From: Lapidilactobacillus wuchangensis
Lineage (GTDB): Bacteria; Bacillota; Bacilli; Lactobacillales; Lactobacillaceae
Length of the DNA: 64,000 nucleotides
Reading direction: 5' to 3'
NCBI RefSeq assembly: GCF_003946645.1
Contig: NZ_RHOU01000002.1
Location: 214,488-278,487 of the forward strand
Positions 52,985 to 62,531 of this stretch are shown here, one piece after another. The position numbers and the translations under genes are program-made. The notes beneath the pieces were generated by a model. It made no database searches. It worked only from the letters and a program-made list of their open reading frames with translations, and was not told where the DNA came from. How positions within the stretch are numbered: the first letter of the stretch is position 1; each line of letters starts with the position of its first letter.

Positions 52985-53590
52985 CTAGTTCCGCTTAAAA
53001 TCATGTTCAAATTCTTGGACTGCCCGGGCCACTTTATTGACACGTGGTCGTTGTGGAATTTGATGCTGCTGTAGTAGTGTTTGATAAAAAGTTCCGGCTT
53101 GAGTAGGATCAGTTGTCTCTAGTTCCAATTCGAAATCTTGTGCATCATTAGGGTAATAAGTCCGATCCAACGTTAAATCACCAACTGGTAACTTGGCAAT
53201 TTGACGCTTCGTCGTGCCTTGACCAATTAATTTAAGTTGATTCGGACTAATTTGATAGTTTGTTAATGCTTTCGCTGATTGGCCAGTCATTAGGATCTGA
53301 TGCTGATCAAGTAATTTTGCTGCCTGCTTAAGCGTTAAACGATCGGTAAGCTCATAAAGTTGATGCTTAGCTGGCGTCGAAATCGGTGCTGGCACCTTTA
53401 AGGTTTGCTCAGCATAGTCGACAAAAAGACGAATCCGCATACCACAATGAGCTTGTTGTAATAACCGATTCGGCGTATCGAAATAGTAATTCTGTTGCAG
53501 GAAGGGTTGACCAAATGAATAAGCTTGACGCAACTCGTCGTACTCTGTGACTGTGAGTAAATTCTTAAATTCAACCTCTAAAGTCGCCAT
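52985..53590 (-). CDS. CYTH-domain protein (triphosphate tunnel metalloenzyme)
   Basis: A 201-residue CYTH protein. The defining E-x-E-x-K motif is E-V-E-F-K at residues 5-9. Charged strand pairs typical of the tunnel (MRIRLFVDYAEQTLK, LTLDRTYYPN, DFELELETTD) follow. It probably hydrolyses inorganic triphosphate or a nucleotide triphosphate. This is the YjbK position in the conserved Firmicutes block before relQ-nadK-rluD. It starts after AGGAG at 53590 and is divergent from relQ. Confidence 0.9.
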   Translation of the reverse strand: MATLEVEFKNLLTVTEYDELRQAYSFGQPFLQQNYYFDTPNRLLQQAHCGMRIRLFVDYAEQTLKVPAPISTPAKHQLYELTDRLTLKQAAKLLDQHQILMTGQSAKALTNYQISPNQLKLIGQGTTKRQIAKLPVGDLTLDRTYYPNDAQDFELELETTDPTQAGTFYQTLLQQHQIPQRPRVNKVARAVQEFEHDFKRN

Positions 53591-53932
53591 TGTTCGATCT
53601 CCTAGAAATTATTCTAACATGTCCATATATGAACTGCATTAAAATTGCTTGAATTAAGTATTACAGCTTGATGACGATGCACAAGCTTAACGGCTGACTA
53701 GACAAGCCCCACGGCTGAATTTAGGCATCTTGTTAAGGCTACGAATATTAATTCACAGTTTATCAACTCGCAGTGACCTTGATTCAATGTTCAGTTTAAC
53801 ACCGAATTGTTCTAGACCAAAATAATTGGTACGGTGTATTTCAAACACTGGTCCGTAGTATGGTTTCGGCGCTATACGCCATCGAAATGTGTTAAAATAA
53901 ATGAGGATTACCAAAGAGTGGGGAATTTTAAT
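53591..53932. other. Divergent intergenic region, CYTH / relQ
   Basis: A 342-bp gap without a supported gene. A TAAAAT -10-like sequence (GTGTTAAAATAAATG) lies ~40 bp before relQ. No repeat core is seen. Confidence 0.5.
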
Positions 53933-54649
53933 ATGATTGAAAATTGGTCACATTTTTTAATGCCTTATAACCAAGCTGTTGATGAATTAAAGCTAAAATT
54001 TCGGGCAATTCGTCAACAATATCAAACGGCTGGTGAACATTCACCAATTGAGTTTGTAACTGGTCGCGTGAAGCCAGTTGGCAGCATTCAAGAAAAAATG
54101 AAACGACGCTTTATTCGTGAGGATGTCCTGGAAACCGATATGCAGGATATTGCTGGTTTGCGAATCATGTGTCAATTTGTGGAAGATATTTATCAAGTTG
54201 CGGATTTGTTGCGGCAACGCGATGACATGACTGTTATTGAAGAGCGCGATTATGTTTCGAATAGCAAGCCCAGCGGTTATCGCTCATACCACATCGTTAT
54301 TGAATATCCGATTCAAATGTTGGATCACACCAAGAAAATTCTCGTCGAGGTTCAAGTTCGGACTTTATCGATGAATTTCTGGGCGACGATTGAGCATTCT
54401 TTGAATTACAAATATAATGGCGCTTTTCCTGAGGATATCAGTGCTCGTCTTAAACGAGCTGCGGAAGCTTCGTTTATGTTAGATCAAGAGATGTCCGAAA
54501 TTCGCGAGGAAATTCAGGAAGCACAGCGCTACGCTTATGGTCGTAAGTTGATTGATGGTGCTACACCGCAACCAACAGCACCCAGCGGCACTGACGATGA
54601 TAAAAATACACCGTCAACTGATCAAGAAAAAAATGAGGATGAGTCATGA
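53933..54649 (+). CDS. relQ: Small alarmone synthetase RelQ
   Basis: A 238-residue GTP pyrophosphokinase of the small alarmone synthetase class. The synthetase core contains VKPVGSIQEKMKRR, DMQDIAGLRIMC, SNSKPSGYRSYHIVIEYP and VEVQVRTLSMNFWATIEHSLNYKY. There is no hydrolase, TGS or ACT domain. It makes (p)ppGpp under cell-wall or nutrient stress. The C-terminal ~25 residues are acidic and variable. The ORF is open 33 codons further upstream, but family length and a GTGGGGA site support 53933. Its stop overlaps nadK (ATGA). Confidence 0.95.
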   Translation: MIENWSHFLMPYNQAVDELKLKFRAIRQQYQTAGEHSPIEFVTGRVKPVGSIQEKMKRRFIREDVLETDMQDIAGLRIMCQFVEDIYQVADLLRQRDDMTVIEERDYVSNSKPSGYRSYHIVIEYPIQMLDHTKKILVEVQVRTLSMNFWATIEHSLNYKYNGAFPEDISARLKRAAEASFMLDQEMSEIREEIQEAQRYAYGRKLIDGATPQPTAPSGTDDDKNTPSTDQEKNEDES

Positions 54650-55473
54650 AAATTGCGGTATTAGGAAATCGGGGTAATCAGTCACAACGCGTCACTGCTG
54701 AATTGAAGCAGCGTCTGATTAATTCTGGCCATACATTGGATGAGCACCAGCCAGAATTAGTGATCAGTGTGGGCGGTGATGGGACCTTACTTAATAGTTT
54801 TCATCGTTATAATCATCAATTAGACCAAGTTCGTTTTATCGGCGTTCATACTGGTCATTTAGGCTTTTATACGGACTGGCGGGACTATGAATTACCAGAG
54901 TTAGTTCAATCAATTAATGAGGATCAGGGGCAAAGCGTTAGCTACCCCTTATTAAGTGTTGAGGTTGAGTATCAGGATCAGGCCGAACCAAGTCACTTTT
55001 TGTCATTAAATGAATCGACCATTCGCCGCAACGCGCTAACAATTAAGACGGATATTTATATTCGCGACGAACTATTTGAAAGTTTCCGTGGCGATGGTAT
55101 TTGTGTGGCGACGCCAACTGGTTCAACTGCTTATAGCAAGTCACTGGGCGGGGCCGTGCTACATCCACGACTAGAAGCGTTACAAATGACGGAAATCGCT
55201 TCTATCAATAACCGAGTTTTCCGAACCTTATCGTCACCAATCGTGATTGCGCCTGATGAATGGATCACCATCAAGGCCAGTTCCGCTGCTGATTACACCC
55301 TGACAGTTGATCAAATGAGTAGCCACAATCGGTCAATTAAACAAATTAAATATTCAATTGCGAATGAACGAATTCGTTTTGCCAAGTATCGGCATATGCA
55401 TTTCTGGTCTCGCGTTGAGGATGCTTTCTTAGGTAACGTGCAACAGGAGCGACGGCTAACTCATGGAATTTAA
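54646..55473 (+). CDS. nadK: NAD kinase
   Basis: A 275-residue kinase that makes NADP from NAD. GGDGTLL at 43-49 is the catalytic motif with Asp45; LNESTIRR and the GDGICVATPTGSTAYSKSLGG region form the NAD site. It overlaps relQ by 4 bp and rluD by 11 bp, so the three are translationally coupled. Confidence 0.97.
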   Translation: MKIAVLGNRGNQSQRVTAELKQRLINSGHTLDEHQPELVISVGGDGTLLNSFHRYNHQLDQVRFIGVHTGHLGFYTDWRDYELPELVQSINEDQGQSVSYPLLSVEVEYQDQAEPSHFLSLNESTIRRNALTIKTDIYIRDELFESFRGDGICVATPTGSTAYSKSLGGAVLHPRLEALQMTEIASINNRVFRTLSSPIVIAPDEWITIKASSAADYTLTVDQMSSHNRSIKQIKYSIANERIRFAKYRHMHFWSRVEDAFLGNVQQERRLTHGI

Positions 55474-56371
55474 ATGGACTTATCAGGCGGCAACCGCTTG
55501 GCCCCAACCCATGATTTTACAAACCTTTTTAAAACAAAAGGGCTTCTCTAAGGCCCAACTTGCCCGTCTGAAATTTTCAGGCGGACAAATTTTTGTCAAC
55601 CACCGTGAGCGCTACACCAACTACCAGCTCCATGATCAAGATGTGATCCGAGTTTTCTTAGCACCAGAATTAGCAGCGGCGACAATTCAACCAAGTATGT
55701 TGCCGATTGAAGTTATTTATGAAGATGACTTGTTCTTAGTGTTAAATAAACCAGCCGGCGTGCCGTCCATTCCTTCGCGTACGCACGCAACTGATACGAT
55801 TGCCAATCGGGTCAAGGGCTACTTACAGGCGAAGCAAGCGGAAAGTCTTAGTATTCATATTGTCACGCGGCTGGATATGGATACTTCAGGGTTAATTATT
55901 TTTGCTAAGAATGCTTATGGTCATAGTGTGTTGGCTCAACAAGCCAAAACTCATATGCTTCAAAAATCTTATTTGGCGATTGCTCAAGGTCAGTTTGCGA
56001 AACAGTCGGGGCTGATTGATTTGCCAATTGGTCGTGAAAAGCAGCATTCAATGAAACGTGTTATTAGCGCCACGGGCAAGGCGTCGCAAACGGCTTATGA
56101 GATTCAAGCCACGACTTCAACGGCTAGTCTAGTTAAGTTGGCATTACTGACTGGTCGAACGCATCAAATTAGAGTACACTTAGCGGCATTAGGGCATCCG
56201 CTATATGGCGACCAATTGTATGGTGGCCCAATGTCGATCATGGCACAACGACAAGCGTTACATTGTACGGAAGTAAAATTTTATCAACCAATTAAGCAAC
56301 AAGAAATTGTTCTAACGGCGCCATTACCAACAGATATGGCTCAATTATGGGCGCAGTTAAATCGCGAATGA
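55463..56371 (+). CDS. RluD/RluA-family pseudouridine synthase
   Basis: A 302-residue rRNA pseudouridine synthase. It has a short S4-like N-terminus (LKQKGFSKAQLARLKFSGGQIFVNH). The catalytic Asp is in IVTRLDMDTSGLIIFAKN. LLTGRTHQIRVHLAALGHPLYGDQLYGG is the RNA-binding motif. It is the yjbO homologue of the conserved block and follows nadK with an 11-bp overlap. The exact rRNA position is not readable. Confidence 0.94.
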   Translation: MEFKWTYQAATAWPQPMILQTFLKQKGFSKAQLARLKFSGGQIFVNHRERYTNYQLHDQDVIRVFLAPELAAATIQPSMLPIEVIYEDDLFLVLNKPAGVPSIPSRTHATDTIANRVKGYLQAKQAESLSIHIVTRLDMDTSGLIIFAKNAYGHSVLAQQAKTHMLQKSYLAIAQGQFAKQSGLIDLPIGREKQHSMKRVISATGKASQTAYEIQATTSTASLVKLALLTGRTHQIRVHLAALGHPLYGDQLYGGPMSIMAQRQALHCTEVKFYQPIKQQEIVLTAPLPTDMAQLWAQLNRE

Positions 56372-56401
56372 CGCTAGAATTCTAAACGTAGGGGTGACAT
56401 C

Positions 56402-57766
56402 ATGGAGCAAAATAATGATCAGGGTAATGTAATTCAAGCAAGGTTATTGCAGGCATTAACGAAGGGCGAGCACAAAGTCTTTCGGAAAATGTTTTTGGAT
56501 ATGCATTTTTACGATCAGGCCCAGTTTTATCTCTCGTTAGTTCCAGAACAGCGCCAGCAACTTTACCAAATTCTCGATCCGCATGAAGTGGGTGACTTCT
56601 TTGATACGATTGAAGATGACCTGCCAGAAATGCGGGAATTATTACTGGAAATGGATACGCGCTATGCGGCCAGTTTGCTGAACAGCATGTTTGATGATAA
56701 TGCTGCCGATATTTTGGAACATTTACCAAAAGATGAAGTCGATAGCTATTTGAATTTAATGAACAAAGCTGACGCGATTCAGTTACGTAAATTGTTACAT
56801 TACGATACGGAAACTGCCGGTGGGATTATGACCACTGACTTTATTACTTTACAGGCGGAATTAACAGTTGGCGAAGCTTTAACAATTTTAAAACATGAGG
56901 CTGATGAAGCTGAAACGATTTATTATGTTTATTTAGTTAATAGCGACCAGCGTTTAGTCGGCGTGATTACGTTACGTGATTTAATTGTTACTGATGACGA
57001 TACGAAGTTGGCTGCAATTATGACGCCGAATGTGATCAGCGCCAGTGTTCATGACGAACAGGCCGATGTGGCTCAGAAAATTCGTGATTATAATTTTATC
57101 GCATTACCAGTCGTTGATGATCAGCAAAAGTTAGTCGGGATCGTTACTGTCGATGACGTGATCGAAGTGATTGATGATGAAGCCCAAGCTGATTACTCTG
57201 GTTTGGCCGGTGTCGATGTAGAAGATGTGTCAGATAATCCATTGAAGGCGGCGTCTAAACGATTACCTTGGTTGATTACGTTACTGTTTCTGGGGATGTC
57301 GACTGCGACTTTAATTAATCATTATGAAGGTTTGTTAAGTGAAGCTAGCATTTTAGCAGTCTTTATTTCTCTCATCACCGGGACGGCCGGTAATGCGGGG
57401 ACGCAAAGTTTAGCCGTCGCCGTGCGTCGGTTGGCCTTTAAAGGCAACGATAAGCCTAAGTTAGTGCGATTAGTTGTCAGTGAAATTTTGACTGGTTTGG
57501 TCACGGGGCTGATTACGGGCTTAACGGTGATGTTGATCGTTGGTTTCTGGAAACAGAATTTCACGCTGGGTTTAACGATTGGTTTAGCCATGACAGCCGC
57601 AATTACTGTGGCCAACTTGGCCGGAAGTTTGATTCCGATGCTAATGGATAAGCTGGGCTTTGATCCAGCGGTGGCCAGTGGACCGTTCATTACTACTTTA
57701 AGCGATTTGACCAGCGTCTTGATTTACTTCAGTATTGCCCAAATCTTTATTCATGCGTTTATGTAG
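56402..57766 (+). CDS. mgtE: Magnesium transporter MgtE
   Basis: A 454-residue Mg2+ channel. The N-domain (~1-130) includes DILEHLPKDEVDSYLNLM. The CBS pair (~135-255) includes YYVYLVNSDQRLVGVITLRDL and PVVDDQQKLVGIVTVDDVIEVI. Five transmembrane helices (~280-454) contain the TGTAGNAGTQSLAVAVRRLA pore motif and DPAVASGPFITTLSDLTSVLIYF in two parts, whose Asp residues gate the pore. It is 30 bp downstream of rluD in the same operon. No magnesium riboswitch is seen. Confidence 0.96.
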   Translation: MEQNNDQGNVIQARLLQALTKGEHKVFRKMFLDMHFYDQAQFYLSLVPEQRQQLYQILDPHEVGDFFDTIEDDLPEMRELLLEMDTRYAASLLNSMFDDNAADILEHLPKDEVDSYLNLMNKADAIQLRKLLHYDTETAGGIMTTDFITLQAELTVGEALTILKHEADEAETIYYVYLVNSDQRLVGVITLRDLIVTDDDTKLAAIMTPNVISASVHDEQADVAQKIRDYNFIALPVVDDQQKLVGIVTVDDVIEVIDDEAQADYSGLAGVDVEDVSDNPLKAASKRLPWLITLLFLGMSTATLINHYEGLLSEASILAVFISLITGTAGNAGTQSLAVAVRRLAFKGNDKPKLVRLVVSEILTGLVTGLITGLTVMLIVGFWKQNFTLGLTIGLAMTAAITVANLAGSLIPMLMDKLGFDPAVASGPFITTLSDLTSVLIYFSIAQIFIHAFM

Positions 57767-57838
57767 CGGGTTGAAGTTATGGCGTTGAAAATGACAACGG
57801 CGTTGTGCTGCACTACTTAAAATAAAAAAATTACAAAA

Positions 57839-57898
57839 ATAACCTGATTGCTCAGTTTTCTGGCTAAAACCAGTGACTGTTAATCAGGTTATCTTTTT
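57839..57898 (+). terminator. Terminator of mgtE
   Basis: AACCTGATT / AATCAGGTT outer arms, inner CAG...CTGG/CCAG...CTG, then TCTTTTT. The apical part and the upstream GCACTACTTAAAATAAAAA resemble the hairpin region between repeats E and F. Confidence 0.75.
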
Positions 57899-58009
57899 GT
57901 TTGGTGCTTCAATTATCGCGGCAATTTCGATTTGACGTTGATAGAGGTCACCGCTCAAAATTGCTGAGTCTGATCGTCTAAATTAGACGACTACCTAAGC
58001 ACAAAAGGT

Positions 58010-59302
58010 TCAGCGTTTTGATTCTTGAAGTTGCGTTTTTAGTGGCATTAGGACGACCATTTTAGTGCCAGTTGGTTGGTTGTCCTGCACAGTCAATTGG
58101 CCTTGATGCTGGCGAACAATCAGTTGCGCGATGGCTAAGCCTAAACCACTGCCACCTGTTTCTTGGGATCGTGAACGATCAGCCCGATAAAAACGGTCAA
58201 AAATATGCGTCTTGGCAGCTGGACTAATGCCAATGCCAGTGTCGCTGACAATCAAGTCGAGCTTGCCAGAATTAGCTTTAATGGTGACTGCAATGGTGTC
58301 ACTAGCTTGCGTATACTTCAAAGCATTATCTAGAAAAATAACTAATAGTTGCTGAATTTGGGCGGGATCGGCGACAAATGTTTGATGATAGAAGTTTTGT
58401 AGTAGCAGTGATTTCTGTTGACTACTAGCGATTTCTTGATAAGGGGCAACGATTTTTTTCCAGAATTGGTCGCTGTTAATGACGGTTGGTTGGCTAGTTA
58501 AAGCTTTCGCGTCACCACGGGCCAACATGAGCAGATCATTGGTGATCTTTTTCAGGCGGTTAGTTTCGTTTAGCGCGGTATTAATTGGCTCAATTTGCTC
58601 GACAATAGTGGCTTGCGGTTGGGTCAGCAAATATTCGAGATTGTTTTGAATGATGGTGAGTGGTGTTCGCAGCTCATGGGCGGCATCAGCACTGAAATCC
58701 CGCTGCTTCTGCCATGACTGAACGATTGGCTTCATGCTGCGGCGCGTTAATAGATAAGCAATGCCGACTGCTAACAGGCCACAAATAATCAAGGTTAATA
58801 ATAAAACCAAGCGAAAATTACTAAAGGCCCGAATTTGCGGATCAATATTTTGAATCAACAATACATAGTGGCCCGCGTAGGCGGGATTGGCATTTTTGGA
58901 ACTAGCCTTTACTAGGAGCGCGCGGAAATTAGCCTGATTTTGATTGTGGGTCAAAGTTAAAGTTTGTAACTGATTGACGGTTAGTGAAGTCAGTTTGATG
59001 GTTTTAAACAAATTATAATTTTGTTGGCCAATAAACGCTTGGTTGCTGATTTGGCCATTTTTATTGAAAACGACGGCATTGGCTTGAAAAGGTAAATTGG
59101 GAACATCTTGGGGTTGCCCTTTAGTTGAAGTCAATTGTGTTCGTTGCTGCGTTAAATTCTGGTCAACGTCGCGATAGAGAGTCTGGCGATATAAATTTAG
59201 AATAATTAGGGCCAGAATCACGAAAATCAACGTGAAACTAATCAATTCGGCCCAGAATAATTGCCAACGTTGCTTGCGGATCACTGTGGTAGTTTGATGC
59301 AT
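58010..59302 (-). CDS. Sensor histidine kinase (CiaH/YkoH-like)
   Basis: A 430-residue kinase with transmembrane helices at ~16-38 and ~163-185 that flank a ~120-residue external sensor. The dimerisation domain has His209 in SADAAHELRTPL. The ATPase boxes are VIFLDNALKYT, DTGIGIS-type, FDRFYRADRSR and GSGLGLAIAQL. There is no clear HAMP domain. It is 3 bp downstream of its response regulator gene. The pair is divergent from GT39/GT2 glycosyltransferase genes and probably controls them. Confidence 0.93.
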   Translation of the reverse strand: MHQTTTVIRKQRWQLFWAELISFTLIFVILALIILNLYRQTLYRDVDQNLTQQRTQLTSTKGQPQDVPNLPFQANAVVFNKNGQISNQAFIGQQNYNLFKTIKLTSLTVNQLQTLTLTHNQNQANFRALLVKASSKNANPAYAGHYVLLIQNIDPQIRAFSNFRLVLLLTLIICGLLAVGIAYLLTRRSMKPIVQSWQKQRDFSADAAHELRTPLTIIQNNLEYLLTQPQATIVEQIEPINTALNETNRLKKITNDLLMLARGDAKALTSQPTVINSDQFWKKIVAPYQEIASSQQKSLLLQNFYHQTFVADPAQIQQLLVIFLDNALKYTQASDTIAVTIKANSGKLDLIVSDTGIGISPAAKTHIFDRFYRADRSRSQETGGSGLGLAIAQLIVRQHQGQLTVQDNQPTGTKMVVLMPLKTQLQESKR

Positions 59303-59305
59303 CTT

Positions 59306-59986
59306 CTAGGCCTCCAATAAATAGCCCACGTTGCGAATTGTTTTAATGGTTAACTGGGCCTGAGCTTGCTTGAGCTTCTTTCGGAGATTGCTGAGATAAA
59401 CTTCAACCACTGTTTGGCCGGTAGTTGAATCTAAGCCCCAAATCCGTTGGAAGATCTGCATTTTGGTTAAGATAATTCCCGGATTTTCCAATAAGTAAAC
59501 TAGTAATTCATATTCCTTACCAACTAAGGTGAGCGGTTGGCCGTTGACGGTTACCGCCCGAGCCGCCAAATCAACTTGTAGATTTGCCTGGGTTAATTGT
59601 TGGACTGTGGGTTGCTGGCCACTACGGCGTAATAAGGCTTGAATACGCATTAACAGTTCCTCGCGATGAAACGGTTTGACCAAGTAATCATCGGCACCTA
59701 AGGCGAATCCGGCTGCTTTGTCCGGCAAAGTATCTTTAGCCGTTAAAATCAAAACCGGAAAATTAAGATGATCTTGCTGGCGCCAAGCTTTCAGAATTTC
59801 GTAGCCATTTTTACCAGGCAGCATCAGGTCAAGAATGACTAAATCAAAAGCCCCAGTTTCACCAGCTGCCTGGCCATTTAGGCCATCATTGGCAATGGTT
59901 ACTGTGGCTGATTTTTTTAAAAATTGTTGAATGCTTTGGGCCAGTTCTATGTTGTCTTCGATTAATAAAATATTGGCACTGATCAT
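59306..59986 (-). CDS. Response regulator, OmpR family
   Basis: A 226-residue regulator. The receiver has EDN at 10-12, phospho-acceptor Asp53 in VILDLMLPGKNG, and KPFHREELL near 104. The winged helix occupies ~130-226 (LTLVGKEYELLVYLLENPGIILTKMQI, VVEVYLSNLRKKL). It pairs with the kinase at 58010. It shares a ~190-bp divergent region with the glycosyltransferase operon that contains AT-rich inverted repeats (e.g. ATGCTTATTTTAGCAT near 60123-60138). Confidence 0.93.
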   Translation of the reverse strand: MISANILLIEDNIELAQSIQQFLKKSATVTIANDGLNGQAAGETGAFDLVILDLMLPGKNGYEILKAWRQQDHLNFPVLILTAKDTLPDKAAGFALGADDYLVKPFHREELLMRIQALLRRSGQQPTVQQLTQANLQVDLAARAVTVNGQPLTLVGKEYELLVYLLENPGIILTKMQIFQRIWGLDSTTGQTVVEVYLSNLRKKLKQAQAQLTIKTIRNVGYLLEA

Positions 59987-60177
59987 AAGTTACTCCTTGA
60001 AAGATCACATTTTTTTCATATTATTTTAAGCTTGGTTTATGGTGGCACCCTTAAACTTAATTGTATCGTCTAGTTGATCGGTTGGATTTTCAAGTAAGTG
60101 CTCAACTAATCAACTGGTAATCATGCTTATTTTAGCATAATTAGCAATGAACTTATTTAATTAATGAGGTGATGTCT

Positions 60178-62499
60178 TTGGCGCAAGCAAAAGAAAGTTT
60201 AACAGCTAAGGAACAAGTGACAACAGCAAAATCAGTCTCGCCGCGGCCGCATAAACGGCAGCTTGATTGGTTTTTAGTTAGTATTTTAGTTTTAGCATTA
60301 TTCTTGTACGGTTGGAAAATCTGGGAAGCAGGCAATGCCAATGATTTTTACACCGCGGCAATTGTTAGTATGACCAAGAGTTGGAAAAATTTCTGGTATG
60401 CGAGTTTTGATCCGGCAGGATTTATTACAGTCGATAAGCCACCGGTCGCCTTATGGTTTATGGCAATTAGTGCCAAAATTTTCGGCGTTCATGGCTGGAG
60501 CATCGTCTTACCCTCCGTTCTTTTCGGTGTTGGTTCAGTATATTTACTCTATCGTTTAGTCACGCCGAAGTTTGGCCGTTTAGCCGGCAATTTAACCGCC
60601 TTAACCATGACTCTAACGCCAATTGTGGTGGCTGATTCACGAACCAATAATATGGATGCCACCTTGATTTATTTCTTATTATTGGCTTTATATTTCTTGC
60701 AAAAAGCCACTAAGGCCCGACGACCTTGGCTAGTGATGCTTAGCTTCGGCCTAATTGGGGTTAGTTTCAATATTAAAATGTTACAAGCCTTTATGATTTT
60801 GCCGATTATGTATGTTTATTATTGGTTGGCCACTCGGCAAAGTTGGCGTCGTAAGTTGGGACATTTAGCGCTGGCGACGGTTTCCTTGGCCTTCTTCACA
60901 TTATTATGGCCAGTGGCAGTTGATTTAACCAGTGCTGACCAACGGCCGTATGAAGGCGGCTCTGAAACAAATTCAGTGTTGGCTTTGGCCTTTGGTTACA
61001 ATGGCACGCAACGATTATTAGGTCAGTCAACTGGTGTTGGTGCCCGCTTCAGTGGTATGGGCAATAGTACTAAGCAAACGACTACTGCTGGTAAAAAGAC
61101 GACTGGTAAAACAACGACCGGCACTAATGCGCCAACGCCACCAAGTGGTACTAAAACTGGCGGGATGACCCCGCCTAGTGGCAGCACTGGTGGCAAAACT
61201 GGGACCAAACCAAGTGGGAATCCGCCTAGTGGTACCCCAGGAAAAACTGCTGGCAGCAAGCCGACGAAACCAACGACTGGTCAAGCAGGCAGTGGCACTA
61301 AAGCAACGAAGCCAACGACTGGTCAAGCTGGTGGTCAACAGGGTGGCCCTGGCGGCAATGGCGGTGCTGGTGGCGCCTTTAACATTGGCACTGCGGGACC
61401 ATTCCGAATTTTCCAAAAAGCTTTGGGCCAACAAGTTAGCTGGTTCTTGGGCATTGCTGTTCTAGGCTTGATCAGCGCCTTGGCTTTTTATCGGCGAAAG
61501 AAGAATCGTTGGTTCCAAACAACTGAACAACAGAATGAAGTCTTATTATGGACTGGTTGGTTGGTCTTAACGTATGGTTTCTTCTCCATTGCCAGTTTCT
61601 TCCATCCTTACTACATGATTATGTTGGCACCAGCAATTGCGGCGTTAGTCGGGATTGGCTTACCAACCATGTGGCAACAGTTTTTCCATAAACATTTGCG
61701 TTGGTCGGCACTTTTATTACCAGTGGCTATTTTAGGCACTAGTGCGTTGCAGGCCTGGTATGTTTATGAAGATTATCCTTGGTTATCCTGGCTGATTTTA
61801 ATCGCCGGTGCTAGTGCAGTGGCATTGTTATTTGTTGCTAAAGCTAGTCCCCGTCGTCGCCACTGGTTCCCAGCAATTTTGATTACTGGAATTCTGGGGA
61901 CAGTGATTGCGCCAGCTTGGTGGGCATTAACGCCGACCTTAGCTGCTGAATCAGCGGCCATCCCAACTGCCGGACCATCATTACTGAGCGCTGGTGGCAA
62001 TCAAGGTGGCTTAGGTAATGGTACTGTCAATCAGAAGTTGTTAACTTATTTAGAGAAAAATCAAGGCGAAGCAACTTATCTTTTCGCAACGACTGACTCA
62101 GGCACGGCGGCGCCTTATATTATTGCCACTGGCAAAGCTGTGATGGCGATTGGTGGCTTTAATGGCACCGATCAGGCAATTAGTTTAGCGAAGTTCAAGC
62201 AGCTCGTGAAAAAAGGTCAGGTGCGTTACTTCTATGTTTCAGGTCGCAGCAGTAATAGCGCGATTGTGACTTGGGTCAAGAAGTACGGAACGAAAGTGGC
62301 CACTAAGAAATATAGTAGCAGTGCTAGCAGTTCTCAAACTAGTACCACCAAAGCACCAGCATCCGCTACGAATGCTAAAAATTCAACCCCACCAACCAAA
62401 CCTAGTGGCAATCAAACAGCCAGTCAAACAACTGGTGGTGGCATGGGTGGCGGGATGGATCAAACCGGAACGTTGTATGATTTATCTCAGATTAATTAG
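60178..62499 (+). CDS. GT39-family membrane glycosyltransferase (ArnT/YkcB-like) with low-complexity insert
   Basis: A ~773-residue GT-C enzyme. Residues ~25-300 hold the first membrane helices with the catalytic loop FYTAAIVSMTKSWKNFWYASFDPAG and DKPPVALW. Residues ~290-400 are an inserted tract made almost only of Gly, Thr, Lys, Pro, Ser and Gln (repeated PPSG and PTTGQAG units). More helices follow at ~415-590, then an external C-terminal domain with a Ser/Thr-rich tail ending in GGGMGGGMD. It would move a sugar from a lipid carrier, made by the GT2 partner, onto a surface acceptor. The TTG at 60178 has GAGG at ideal spacing; ATG 60172 is too close. Confidence 0.88.
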   Translation: MAQAKESLTAKEQVTTAKSVSPRPHKRQLDWFLVSILVLALFLYGWKIWEAGNANDFYTAAIVSMTKSWKNFWYASFDPAGFITVDKPPVALWFMAISAKIFGVHGWSIVLPSVLFGVGSVYLLYRLVTPKFGRLAGNLTALTMTLTPIVVADSRTNNMDATLIYFLLLALYFLQKATKARRPWLVMLSFGLIGVSFNIKMLQAFMILPIMYVYYWLATRQSWRRKLGHLALATVSLAFFTLLWPVAVDLTSADQRPYEGGSETNSVLALAFGYNGTQRLLGQSTGVGARFSGMGNSTKQTTTAGKKTTGKTTTGTNAPTPPSGTKTGGMTPPSGSTGGKTGTKPSGNPPSGTPGKTAGSKPTKPTTGQAGSGTKATKPTTGQAGGQQGGPGGNGGAGGAFNIGTAGPFRIFQKALGQQVSWFLGIAVLGLISALAFYRRKKNRWFQTTEQQNEVLLWTGWLVLTYGFFSIASFFHPYYMIMLAPAIAALVGIGLPTMWQQFFHKHLRWSALLLPVAILGTSALQAWYVYEDYPWLSWLILIAGASAVALLFVAKASPRRRHWFPAILITGILGTVIAPAWWALTPTLAAESAAIPTAGPSLLSAGGNQGGLGNGTVNQKLLTYLEKNQGEATYLFATTDSGTAAPYIIATGKAVMAIGGFNGTDQAISLAKFKQLVKKGQVRYFYVSGRSSNSAIVTWVKKYGTKVATKKYSSSASSSQTSTTKAPASATNAKNSTPPTKPSGNQTASQTTGGGMGGGMDQTGTLYDLSQIN

Positions 62500-62531
62500 C
62501 TTAATTATCATGATCAGAAAGGAGTCATTCG

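Noticed and set aside
56372-56401. Magnesium riboswitch (M-box or ykkC-like) before mgtE
   Set aside because: Only 30 bp separate rluD and mgtE, too short for a riboswitch.
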